Below, piece by piece: positions 1 through 7,887 of a stretch of DNA of 64,000 nt; within the stretch, counting starts at the first letter, position 1, and the number at the start of each line of letters is the position of its first letter. The notes under the pieces were generated by a model. It worked only from the letters and a program-made list of their open reading frames with translations, did not search any database and was not told the origin of the DNA. The stretch covers positions 3,348,001 to 3,412,000 of the forward strand of contig NZ_CP045643.1 in the NCBI RefSeq assembly GCF_009498275.1, given 5' to 3'. The stretch is from Streptomyces fagopyri. Its GTDB lineage: Bacteria > Actinomycetota > Actinomycetes > Streptomycetales > Streptomycetaceae. Both the position numbers and the translations under genes were made by a program.

Positions 1-915
1 GGATTGATCCTGCATCGCATCATCGATCAGGGTCGAATTGCGATCGCCCTTGACGTGGAGGATGTCGACCAAGGCCTCGTAGGTCCTCGTTCCCGAGTGG
101 ATTCAATCGATCCGTTCGGTTACACCAAAACGGGCAAAGCGGGCTACCCAAGGAATCTACTCGCCCGACACGGTGACCTGTCCGTCGTTTTCAGCTGCCA
201 CATCTGGCCGCCGCGGTCGCGAATGCCCGAGTTCAACCTCGTCACCGGCGCGGAGAAGCACCAAGGACTCTACTTCTACCGACGCGACCGACTCCTTCAG
301 GCAGGGGGAAGCTGGGACGGAGTTAGCGTCTCAGCCCGCGAGCGACAGTTGGCTCGTGTCGAGGTCGACATCGACGGGTTGCCGCCAGCGCTCGCCGCGA
401 TGAATCCCGAGAAATCCCGTGTCCAAGTTGGCCCAGACTTTGCGACGTTGGCCGCGTCAGCAGCCGCCGACGACGGTACCGCATTCGTGGACTACCTGAC
501 GGACGCCGAGGAGCGATTCAAAGCGTCTCGTAAGAGGCGGCGGGCACGAAAGGCGATGATCCCACCAGGCAGAGGCTTCGCGCCGCAGCTGAAGCGTGCG
601 ATCCGAGATGAGATACCGATGCAGGACCATCAGGTCCCCATCACAATGCGGTGGACCCGATTCGATCGCGCCCACAGGGATGACTTCTTCCGCGTCGACC
701 GAGCCGACCGGGTGTTGTTGCTCAACGAGCGCTTCAGGCCGCTCGCGAAGAGTGGGCGCCGCGGGGCGAACGACGCCGCGCTGCTGAAGTCCGTCCTGTA
801 CCTCCTGATGGAGCAAGCCTTCACTGGCGAGTATCTCGGAGTCCGTGACCGAGACAACATCGACCTGTGGCAGGAAGTCTTGAGTACGGCAGCGAAGGTG
901 GACGCGAGTGAGTGA
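1..915 (+). CDS. MORC/MutL-type GHKL ATPase, C-terminal part (5' end outside window)
   Basis: The reading frame is open from base 1, so the N-terminal ATP-binding region lies to the left of the window. About 304 residues are visible. The segment EFNLVTGAEKHQGLYFYRR followed by a GG.W stretch resembles the second (S5-like) domain of the MutL/MORC-type ATPases that occur in restriction-like operons, where a 'GFYFYRN.R' signature follows the GHKL domain. The rest is basic and helical and matches no enzyme I know. The stop overlaps the next start by 8 bases, so translation is probably coupled to the nuclease and Z1 genes. The MORC/nuclease/Z1 combination was described by Aravind's group as a restriction-like conflict system. 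The assignment rests on that motif and on context; the GHKL motifs cannot be checked here. Confidence 0.7.
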   Translation, partial: GLILHRIIDQGRIAIALDVEDVDQGLVGPRSRVDSIDPFGYTKTGKAGYPRNLLARHGDLSVVFSCHIWPPRSRMPEFNLVTGAEKHQGLYFYRRDRLLQAGGSWDGVSVSARERQLARVEVDIDGLPPALAAMNPEKSRVQVGPDFATLAASAAADDGTAFVDYLTDAEERFKASRKRRRARKAMIPPGRGFAPQLKRAIRDEIPMQDHQVPITMRWTRFDRAHRDDFFRVDRADRVLLLNERFRPLAKSGRRGANDAALLKSVLYLLMEQAFTGEYLGVRDRDNIDLWQEVLSTAAKVDASE

Positions 916-1888
916 AAACCGCCACCTGGATCCGGAGCACTTCGAGGCAGCCCTCTCTCTCGGCATCCCCTTCGAGCACCCGATTGCAGGGAATCCGAGG
1001 CTGAGTATCTTCTTCAACCCGTACCGCCGAGAGATCGGACTGCGGGCGCCGTGGGCGAAGCACGGGCGGATCGAGACGGGCCTGACGCACCTTCGGTGTC
1101 GATCAGTATTGCTCGGCGGCAAGCGACACATCGAGGTTGTCGTCAATGATCCCGAGATGTTCGTCGAAGGCTACGCGATCTTGTGCCTCGTGGCAGACCG
1201 AATCCAGCTGGCGGGTCGCAGCGTCCTTGCAGCTGTTACAGAGACGATTCGTACTCTCGGGAAGCTGCTTCGCGCTCCAGGGCCCCTCTCTCCCGAGCGT
1301 GAGATCGGCTTGTTCGGCGAACTGGTGACGCTGAGATCCCTGATCAGTTGCCTCGGCTCGGAAGAGGCTGTAGGCGGATGGCTCGGCCCCGTAGCTGAGG
1401 AGCATGACTTCAGTCTGCAAGAGATCGATCTCGAGGTGAAGACCACCCTCTCGGAGAATCGCGAGCACTGGATTTCCAGTCTCACGCAACTCGTACCGAA
1501 GGTGGCTAAGCCCTTGTGGCTGGTCTCGCATCAGCTCACCGCCGCCGGGCCCGGCCAAGGAAAAACTCTGGCCGAGCTCATCGCAGAAGTAAGAGCCGCT
1601 CTGAACGACATCGTCTTGGCAGACCTGGATCGCCGCCTGACAGCCGCTGGCTGGCGCGGAGCTGCGGCACAGGACAAGGGACGGCGCTTCCTCTCCCGAA
1701 CATCACCAGTCCTATACCTGGTCGACGAGACGTTCCCGTGCCTTACGCCAGCGAGTTTGGCCGGTGCTGGCGCGCATTTGTCCTCCATCACCGAGGTCCG
1801 CTACCGCCTCGATCTCTCAGCAGTTCTTCCCAGTCATGAAACTCCTTCATACCTACGATCGGCCCTGGCCTCAGGAGGAACCGTATGA
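908..1888 (+). CDS. PD-(D/E)XK motif protein (DUF4420-type nuclease)
   Basis: Predicted restriction-fold nuclease of 326 residues. Acidic and basic residues fall in the order expected for the fold: Glu in GLFGELV (about residue 135), Asp in HDF (about 166) and the E-x-K core in LEVKTT (about 176). An all-alpha/beta C-terminal half has no recognisable motif. The GTG start overlaps the ATPase gene by 8 bases, and the stop overlaps the Z1 ATG (ATGA), so all three genes form one translationally coupled operon. In known operons of this type the protein is thought to cut DNA under control of the MORC ATPase and Z1 helicase. All three metal-binding positions are present, so it is probably active. 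Target specificity cannot be read from the sequence. Confidence 0.8.
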   Translation: MSENRHLDPEHFEAALSLGIPFEHPIAGNPRLSIFFNPYRREIGLRAPWAKHGRIETGLTHLRCRSVLLGGKRHIEVVVNDPEMFVEGYAILCLVADRIQLAGRSVLAAVTETIRTLGKLLRAPGPLSPEREIGLFGELVTLRSLISCLGSEEAVGGWLGPVAEEHDFSLQEIDLEVKTTLSENREHWISSLTQLVPKVAKPLWLVSHQLTAAGPGQGKTLAELIAEVRAALNDIVLADLDRRLTAAGWRGAAAQDKGRRFLSRTSPVLYLVDETFPCLTPASLAGAGAHLSSITEVRYRLDLSAVLPSHETPSYLRSALASGGTV

Positions 1889-4728
1889 CTCTAGTCGACG
1901 CCTATCTCGGCGCGTTGAAGATGATGGAAATCACTGGCCCCCGCTCCCTGCACCAGACTGCAGCCTTCATTGCCACAAGTCCCGAACTGGTGGAAGAAGA
2001 CGAACTGCGCGCCCACTTGGCAGCAGCCGATCCGAACGACGAATTGCGTCGCGCGCTGAGCCTGCGGCTGGCCACATTTGACCACCACCCCGAGGATGCT
2101 GCCTGGACTGAGGACACGGCCCCCAACACGCGCGCGCGCCGCGAGGTCGTGCTACGCATATTCGATGTCGAGGAGGCGACGGCAGTTCTGCTGGGCGACC
2201 TCATCCCCATCGCCAACCTGGACGAGCCCATCGTCATCGCCGACAAGTGGACGCCGTGGTACACGGAAAACATCAAGCGTAGCCGGGAGTTCTACTGGCA
2301 GCACTATTCCGAGTCCCTTCTCGCCGCTCCCCATTTGGGCGCCAAGGCAATCACCACGCTAGACAAGGCTACGGATCGGGTTGTTGAAAGGCTGGCGAAC
2401 CCAACCGCACCCGAAGCGTACCAAGCCAAAGGCCTTGTGGTGGGATACGTGCAAAGTGGCAAGACCGCCAACTTCACCGGCGTCATCGCCAAGGCCATTG
2501 ATGCCGGCTACCGGCTGATTATCGTCCTCAGCGGAACCACAGATCTACTAAGGACCCAGACACAACGTCGATTGGACATGGAACTCGTCGGTCAGGAGAA
2601 CATTCTCAGAGGTATCAAACCGGACGATGAGGCGGCATTGGACGCCACGGATTACGTCGGAGCCGACCCCGAATGGGACCGCTTTGTCCGACACGGCGTG
2701 CGCCCCTCAGACGGGGGTGGTTCGGACCTCTATCGGTTGACGAAGAAATCTTTCGACTACAAGAGCCTGGAACTCGGCATCTCGGCACTGGACTTCCCCA
2801 AGCGGGAACGGCACCTGCCGTTCTTTCACCCGGACAATCTCTTTGCCGGAAACACGCGCCTCGCGGTGGTGAAGAAGAACAGCGGGGTACTTAGAAAGCT
2901 CGTTGCAGACCTCAACAAAATCACCACGCGCCTAGAAGAGGTTCCTACCCTCATCATTGACGATGAGTCGGATCAGGCCTCAGTCAATACCAGCAAACCC
3001 AAGCCGCTCTCTACCGAGGCAAAGAAGAAGCGCTCCGCTATCAACCATCACATAGCGGAACTATTGAGGATGCTGCCTAGGGCCCAGTACGTGGGGTACA
3101 CGGCCACACCCTTCGCCAATGTCTTCATCGACCCGAACGACGCTGAAGACATCTTCCCCAAGAATTTTCTAATCGCCTTGCCCCCTGGCCCGGGATACAT
3201 GGGCGCGCGTGACTTTCACGATCTCAACCTCGACATCCCTCTCGACGAGCGTACCGAAGAGAACTCCGCCCAGAAGGCGCACGTGCGCATCGTTAGCGAA
3301 GAAGAGCAGGAGCAGTCAGCGAATCTCCAGGGCGCGCTCGACACGTTCGTCCTGACCGGTGCGGTCAAGCTCTATCGCGAGAGTCGCGGGCACGATACGT
3401 TTCGCCATCACACCATGCTCTATCACGTAGCGATGCAGAAGGACGCCCACCGCGAGCAACGGGCAAAAGTCAAGGAGATGTGGGATCGTTCCGGATACCG
3501 GTCGGCAGCGTGTTTCGAACGACTTCGGGATCTTTACGATAAGGACATTTTGCCGGTTACGAGACGCCCAGACGGTGGCGAGACTCCGTCGACGTTCGAC
3601 GAGCTCGTCCCGTTCATCGGCGACACGATCAATCGAATCGAAAAAACCGGCCATCCAGTCCTTGTAGTCAACAGCGACAAGATCGAGGGAGAGGAGCTCG
3701 ACTTCTCCACGGATCCGCATGTCTGGAGGGTACTCGTCGGAGGTAACAAGCTCGCTCGCGGCTTCACCGTGGAGGGTTTGACGGTCTCCTACTACCTGCG
3801 TCAATCTCGGCAGGCCGACACCATGATGCAAATGGGTCGATGGTTCGGATACCGCACCGGCTATCGCGACCTCGTGCGCCTGTACACCACTCAAGCGCTA
3901 TACGACGACTTCGAGGACGTCTGTCAGGACGAGGAGTTCTTTCGCGACGAGCTACGCCAGTACGCACCGCTTGGCGCTAACGGTGAGCCACAAATCACTC
4001 CGAGCCAGATTCCGCCGCTCGTCGCCCAGCACCATCCGAAGATCAGACCTACTGCCGCGAACAAAATGTACAACGCACGGGTGGAACAACGGCGAACTCC
4101 GATGAAGGAACCGAGCAGTGGCTATCCCCTCATCTCCGACGGGACATCGCTTCAGGACAACACCCAGGCATTCTTGCCACTTCTCTCCTCCGCGGTTGAC
4201 CATCCGGAAGTGATCGATCTCGATGGCCGTCCAGTCAACGTCCTCAGCACGCAGCTAACAAATGAGGAATTGGTCTCGATCCTGAGCCAGCTCCACTGGG
4301 CTAAGGAAGACTCCTTCCGTCCTGACCTCAACTTCCTCCGCCAAGCAAAGCCCGATGCGATCGCGGACTGGCACGTGGTTCTCCCTCAACTCAAGGGGCA
4401 GGACACACAGGTGGTCATTGGTGGTGTGGGACCGCTCAGCGTCCACCGTCGCCGGGTAATCAACGGAAAGCTCCAAGCCAAGTCACAGCCGGCCGACCGG
4501 TCCCTTGTCCAGCCAATCGCGAACCGCGCAGGGTCCACTCGAGGCGGGATGCTCCTCTACCCCATGGCGCCTAAGGACGCGACCGTACAGGGCGAGCTGT
4601 CTACGAGCGAAGTGGTCATGGCCTTCACGCTCTTCCTCCCTCAGGCTTCGGGAGCGACGGATGGGAAGCTCATTACCTGGACCACCAAGGACGACTCACT
4701 TCCCAGCTACGCCCTCGTCTCGAGGTAA
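1885..4728 (+). CDS. Z1 domain-containing SF2 helicase-like ATPase
   Basis: 947-residue protein with the full motif set of the Z1 (PF10593) family. Walker A is GYVQSGKTAN (about residues 189-198), Walker B is LIIDDESD (about 356), motif III is GYTATPFAN (about 405), and motifs V-VI are GGNKLARGFTVEGL and QMGRWFGYRTGY (about 618-660). The family is a derived superfamily-2 helicase that accompanies MORC-type ATPases and PD-(D/E)XK nucleases in restriction-like systems. It most likely translocates on or remodels DNA for the nuclease. The ATG overlaps the upstream stop, and there is no gene of the same operon downstream. Base composition is visibly less GC-rich than after 7888, with more A/T-ended codons, as expected for transferred DNA. 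Confidence 0.9.
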   Translation: MTLVDAYLGALKMMEITGPRSLHQTAAFIATSPELVEEDELRAHLAAADPNDELRRALSLRLATFDHHPEDAAWTEDTAPNTRARREVVLRIFDVEEATAVLLGDLIPIANLDEPIVIADKWTPWYTENIKRSREFYWQHYSESLLAAPHLGAKAITTLDKATDRVVERLANPTAPEAYQAKGLVVGYVQSGKTANFTGVIAKAIDAGYRLIIVLSGTTDLLRTQTQRRLDMELVGQENILRGIKPDDEAALDATDYVGADPEWDRFVRHGVRPSDGGGSDLYRLTKKSFDYKSLELGISALDFPKRERHLPFFHPDNLFAGNTRLAVVKKNSGVLRKLVADLNKITTRLEEVPTLIIDDESDQASVNTSKPKPLSTEAKKKRSAINHHIAELLRMLPRAQYVGYTATPFANVFIDPNDAEDIFPKNFLIALPPGPGYMGARDFHDLNLDIPLDERTEENSAQKAHVRIVSEEEQEQSANLQGALDTFVLTGAVKLYRESRGHDTFRHHTMLYHVAMQKDAHREQRAKVKEMWDRSGYRSAACFERLRDLYDKDILPVTRRPDGGETPSTFDELVPFIGDTINRIEKTGHPVLVVNSDKIEGEELDFSTDPHVWRVLVGGNKLARGFTVEGLTVSYYLRQSRQADTMMQMGRWFGYRTGYRDLVRLYTTQALYDDFEDVCQDEEFFRDELRQYAPLGANGEPQITPSQIPPLVAQHHPKIRPTAANKMYNARVEQRRTPMKEPSSGYPLISDGTSLQDNTQAFLPLLSSAVDHPEVIDLDGRPVNVLSTQLTNEELVSILSQLHWAKEDSFRPDLNFLRQAKPDAIADWHVVLPQLKGQDTQVVIGGVGPLSVHRRRVINGKLQAKSQPADRSLVQPIANRAGSTRGGMLLYPMAPKDATVQGELSTSEVVMAFTLFLPQASGATDGKLITWTTKDDSLPSYALVSR

Positions 4729-4950
4729 TGAAGAGCCTGCAGGTCTCGGCGAGATCACAACCGCCGCTCGTCGAGACCTGCAGATGAGCATGCTCGGCTC
4801 ACCATTTCCATTGCCGGCCAGCGACCCCGGGGGGTGTCGTCGATCCGCGCGGTCCAAGCGCAACCGAGGACCGTGGACCATCTGCGGACAGGGAACTGCC
4901 TCCTGCTCGGCTAGGGACGCGTGACCCGCATATACGTCTAGGCCCCAAAG

Positions 4951-4994
4951 GGCCTCCGGAGCCGTGTGCGCAGGTTCGAATCCTGCCGGGGGCA
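4951..4994 (+). other. tRNA-Arg(CCG) 3' fragment, probable attachment site
   Basis: The stretch reads as anticodon loop CTCCGGA (4954-4960, anticodon CCG), anticodon 3' stem GCCGT, short variable loop, T arm GCAGG-TTCGAAT-CCTGC (4970-4986), acceptor strand CGGGGGC and discriminator A. The matching 5' half (acceptor GCCCCCG, D arm) is absent upstream, where homology stops at the anticodon stem. A fragment from anticodon to 3' end is the usual att core of actinobacterial integrative elements. The intact tRNA should be at the other end of the element, to the left of the window. Confidence 0.72.
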
Positions 4995-5046
4995 CTCGCC
5001 GCAGATCAGCAAGAATAAGGCGCTGACCAGGGCGGATGTCGACAGA

Positions 5047-5083
5047 AGAGGGCGGGAGTCAGTCTCACTGGCTCCCGCCCTCT
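5047..5083 (+). terminator. Hairpin terminator downstream of the tRNA fragment
   Basis: A perfect 12-bp stem (AGAGGGCGGGAG / CTCCCGCCCTCT), extended inward by CAGT/ACTG after one mismatch, leaves a 3-base loop. A short T-rich run (TCTCTTGTTG) follows. It lies 50 bases after the tRNA 3' end and is probably the original terminator of the tRNA gene, left on the chromosomal side of the attachment site. Confidence 0.6.
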
Positions 5084-5625
5084 CTTGTTGTCTCTCACTG
5101 TCAGCGCACCATCTGCGACACACCTCCGACACGCTCACGCGCTCCTCACGGACAGGGCACCCCTGCCGACGTCGGAGGTCTCTGCGGAAGCATGTGGACA
5201 TGCCCAAACCGAAGAGCTTCACAGCGTGGCTAATGAGGTTTTCTCAATGACCTAAACCGATCGAAATAGTGGCATCGGCGATGTCGCCAATAATCCCGAC
5301 CGGCCCTCATGGAAGGGGCGGTCGGGCAGCACGCCTGCCTCGAAGAGTGCGGCGCCATCCCAGCCGCCATCGAGATGTTCGAAGGCGCCCGGGTTCGATA
5401 CGAGGCGTACCGGGCGGCGCTAGGCGATGCCTGAGCCGATAGCGCGGGCCACCAGGGCTTTTGGACATGCACCTCTAGTGCTAGGGCCTGTTCGGCGGGT
5501 CGCGTCACCGGCTCCGCGCCCGACAGCAATGTCACCCGAACGGCCTAACATGACGTGTCACCCACATGGATCAACATCAAGCTGAGTGGTGTCCCAACCG
5601 AGGTATTCCGTGAAAGGCGAACCAA
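5084..5625. other. Gap with no clear gene
   Basis: No convincing gene. A 41-codon frame at 5309-5434 (begins MEGAVGQHACLEECG, ends RAALGDA) has acceptable composition but no ribosome-binding site and no recognised family, so it is not called. It could be the end of a decayed element gene. The last 100 bases should hold the promoter of the small secreted peptide gene. Confidence 0.4.
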
Positions 5626-5862
5626 ATGCGCATTCGACGAATCCTCGCCGCCGTCATCGCGACGGCAGCCCTCTCCGGACTCGGCATCACAGGCGCCGCC
5701 ACCGCCACCGCCACAACCGCCACAGCCGCCACCGCCACCCCCGCCAGCCTCACCCCGGGTGAGTGCGAGCAAGGCGGCGGAACGGTCGATCGGTCGCACA
5801 CGTCCGCGGCCAAGCTCCCGACCTGCAAGGGCGGCAAGTTCGACGGGCAGGATGTCGACTAA
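5626..5862 (+). CDS. Small secreted peptide, Cys pair
   Basis: 78 residues. Residues 1-28 form a Sec signal peptide (MRIRR basic start, then an Ala/Leu/Ile-rich core), followed by an Ala-Thr-rich spacer. The mature part of about 35 residues has two cysteines (GECEQGG and PTCKGGKFDG) that could form a disulfide. The start is supported by GAAAGG about 9 bases upstream, and a strong terminator follows 10 bases after the stop. I recall similar short 'ECxxGGG...CxGGxxDG' peptides as hypothetical secreted proteins in Streptomyces, but no function is known to me. It sits alone in the degraded accessory zone. Confidence 0.65.
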   Translation: MRIRRILAAVIATAALSGLGITGAATATATTATAATATPASLTPGECEQGGGTVDRSHTSAAKLPTCKGGKFDGQDVD

Positions 5863-5872
5863 ACCCCACTAG

Positions 5873-5901
5873 GCGCCCCGCAGCCACGCGCTGCGGGGCG
5901 C
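5873..5901 (+). terminator. Strong hairpin terminator
   Basis: Perfect 12-bp inverted repeat (GCGCCCCGCAGC / GCTGCGGGGCGC) with a 5-base loop, directly after the stop of the secreted-peptide gene. It can serve both strands, since the truncated recombinase points toward it from the right. Confidence 0.8.
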
Positions 5902-6001
5902 TCCCGGGCGAGCCGTAGCCGGGAGAGCCGCAGGTACGTGCCGACCCATAAGGGCGGTCCGAATCTCCCGGACCGCCCTCGCAGCGCGATGACACGGAGC
6001 G

Positions 6002-6331
6002 CTGTGCAGCGTCTCCGTCCTCTTCCAATGCCCTTGTGATCTTCGCGTTGGCGGCTTCCTCGTGGCCGTCGATGCGGCCGTGATAGCGCCGGTGGATCGC
6101 CTCGGGAGAGTTGCCGACCCGCTGGGCAACCTCGGCGATCGGCGCCCCCGCGTTCAACCACCGCGTGATGCATGCGTGCCGCAGGTCGTAGGGGCGCCCG
6201 GCCAACCGTGAGTCGACGCGCTCGGGCGGGAGCGCATACTCCCGCGCCTCCTCCCGCACCCGCCAGTAGGTGGAAGAGCCGACCACTCCCCCGCGCTCGT
6301 TGCCGAACACGCGCCCTTCGGCACCCCTCAT
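6002..6331 (-). pseudogene. Truncated tyrosine recombinase (integrase C-terminus)
   Basis: About 110 residues corresponding to the C-terminal catalytic part of an actinobacterial phage or plasmid integrase. Visible are RPYDLRHACITRWL (box II Arg-His region), a helix AEVAQRVGNS in place of the common LGHS, and the nucleophile tyrosine in HRRYHGRIDGHEEAAN. The N-terminal arm-binding domain and the first catalytic Arg are missing, and upstream of 6331 no frame continues the family. The frame runs on past 6002, but that part has no integrase character, so the true 3' end may be frameshifted. It is a remnant of an integrated element and cannot be active. Confidence 0.75.
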
Positions 6332-6830
6332 GAGGTGCCCAAAGACACCGTCACCAGCGGAAACGCTGAGGCCGGGGTCTTCGCGTATCTACACCCCGGC
6401 CAAGCCGTATACCGCCCGAAGCGGCCGTATGTCGGGGTCTGTGGAGGGGATCTTGAGGCATCACCGCAAGTCGCTGACGCATTCCCCGGACGAGTGGTTC
6501 GGTCGGTGGTCCCCCGGGTGCCGTGGGGTCGTGCTCGGCTGCGGGGGTCTTCGGTATGACGGACTCGTCTCGGCTCCACCCACGCACACGGCACCGCAGA
6601 GGACGTTCCCGGTCTGCTTGACGGGGTGGGCTCGGATGCGCAGGACCCCGGTTGTGCCGTCAAGGGACCGTCTGCTCGGCGAGTTCCGCGGCGCTGCCCG
6701 CCCTGACCGAGATGGCGCGTCAGTGGTCGGCTGTGAATCGGCGGATGCCTCTGTATCTGGCCGGCTCCATTGTGGCCGGCACGGATCAGCCGTACGGGGA
6801 TGACGATTCCTACCTGATCCACGCCCCCAG
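6332..6830. other. Degraded gap without a gene
   Basis: Short open frames occur on both strands, but none has a start context, codon bias or family signature. The end of one plus-strand frame (KQ-free, ending DDDSYLIHAPRCPA at 6840) looks protein-like and overlaps the next pseudogene start, so it may be the tail of a lost gene. Otherwise nothing is recognised. Confidence 0.4.
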
Positions 6831-7186
6831 ATGTCCGGCCTGACGCGACTCACCGAGGAAGCCCTCCACGAACCGGGGCTCGCCGACGATCCCACGCATT
6901 ACGCCGACCTGCTGGGCACGCTGCTGAGTTTCCAGGGCGTTGAGGTCTGGGGCTAGCGGCTCGGCGGGCTGAACGGTGAGGGGTACGACGTGCCCTGCCC
7001 CCGTGCCGCGCGGAGAACTTCATCGTCTTCGGCGAGTACGGCTTCTTCTCGACCACGGACAGCATGTACATGGAGCCTTCCAGCACGGCGGGGCGTGTGC
7101 CGCTGCGGCCTCAGGCACCGGCGGCCTTGGAGGGGCCGGCCCAAAGGCTCTACGCCCGGGCCGTCATCGCCCGGTGGGGCCGATGA
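6831..7186 (+). pseudogene. Broken gene of unknown function with a CPxC motif
   Basis: A continuous protein can be rebuilt only by repairing damage. Frame 1 begins MSGLTRLTEEALHEPGLADD and meets TAG at 6954. Read through, it continues RLGGLNGEGYDVPCP, and then one missing base near 7003 moves the frame to ENFIVFGEYGFFSTTDSMY. Restoring the base gives a CP-x-C zinc-knuckle half. The end (LYARA then VIARWGR, stop 7184-7186) suggests an internal deletion of the second half. The pattern recalls a Streptomyces hypothetical family with zinc-knuckle cysteines; I recall it only loosely. It is inactive as it stands. Confidence 0.5.
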
Positions 7187-7887
7187 GACCGCAGCCGCCC
7201 ATCACCGCGTGCCGTACCGATTGGCGTCCTCCAGGGAACGGCGAAGCCCCTGGACGCCTGCCCGGGGCTTCGGTCTTGGGGCACGCGACGGGCGGCGGCC
7301 TCCTGGTGGCCGTTCGGGAACTTCGTGTGGTGGTCCACGAGGATTCCGGCGTTTCGGCGGCCCCGGTTCGGGTCAGCCTGAGTTCGACTCGACCGAGTGT
7401 CCGCGCCGCGGTCGGATCGGCCTGCTCTGTCGACGGGATGGCCTTGGGCGGTGCTTCCGCATCCTCCGGATTCGCGAAGGCACGGGGAGCGAATTCCCCC
7501 TGCGAGAAGATGGCGCGTGTCTGTCCGGAGTCTGGACCCGGCTGCGGTCCGCGCCGTCCTGCCGAGGTGATGCGGGTTCCTCCCTGGTGCGTATCTGGGG
7601 CTGACGGCGCCACCAGGAGAAGCGCTTCGGGCGCCCCCTACCGGCGGGGTGCCCTCAGTGTGTCGGTCCTCAGTGCGGGGTGTCGGTGACCGGGGGCCGG
7701 GTCGCGGTCGTTCAGGCGTGCGGGGCGGTCGAGGTGCGCGGTGCCGGTGTTCGGTCGGATTTCGGTGGGGAATTCCGGGCCGTGCTTTCGGTGGGGTCGC
7801 GCACTTGAATGGTGCGGGCATCTATGAAATTCGTGCTTCTTCGCGGAAAGTTGGTGGGAGAAAGCCCCACAGAAAGCAATCGCTCAT
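7187..7887. other. Gap of about 700 bases with one hairpin
   Basis: Long overlapping frames occur on both strands (for example 7150-7821 minus), but codon usage and composition are not protein-like. A hairpin CGAAGCCCC / GGGGCTTCG lies at 7242-7272. The last 100 bases are less GC-rich and should carry the promoter of the ketosynthase gene. No RNA gene was seen. Confidence 0.4.
7242..7272 (+). terminator. Hairpin, possible terminator
   Basis: 9-bp perfect stem CGAAGCCCC / GGGGCTTCG with a 13-base loop, 56 bases after the end of the pseudogene. It is probably the terminator of the gene that decayed here. Confidence 0.5.

Noticed and set aside
5309..5434. 41-codon plus-strand frame in the accessory gap
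   Set aside because: No ribosome-binding site or family; kept as a possibility only.
6652..6843. 63-codon frame ending next to the pseudogene start
   Set aside because: The C-terminal part (DDDSYLIHAPRC) looks protein-like but the rest does not, and there is no start context. It may be the tail of a lost gene.
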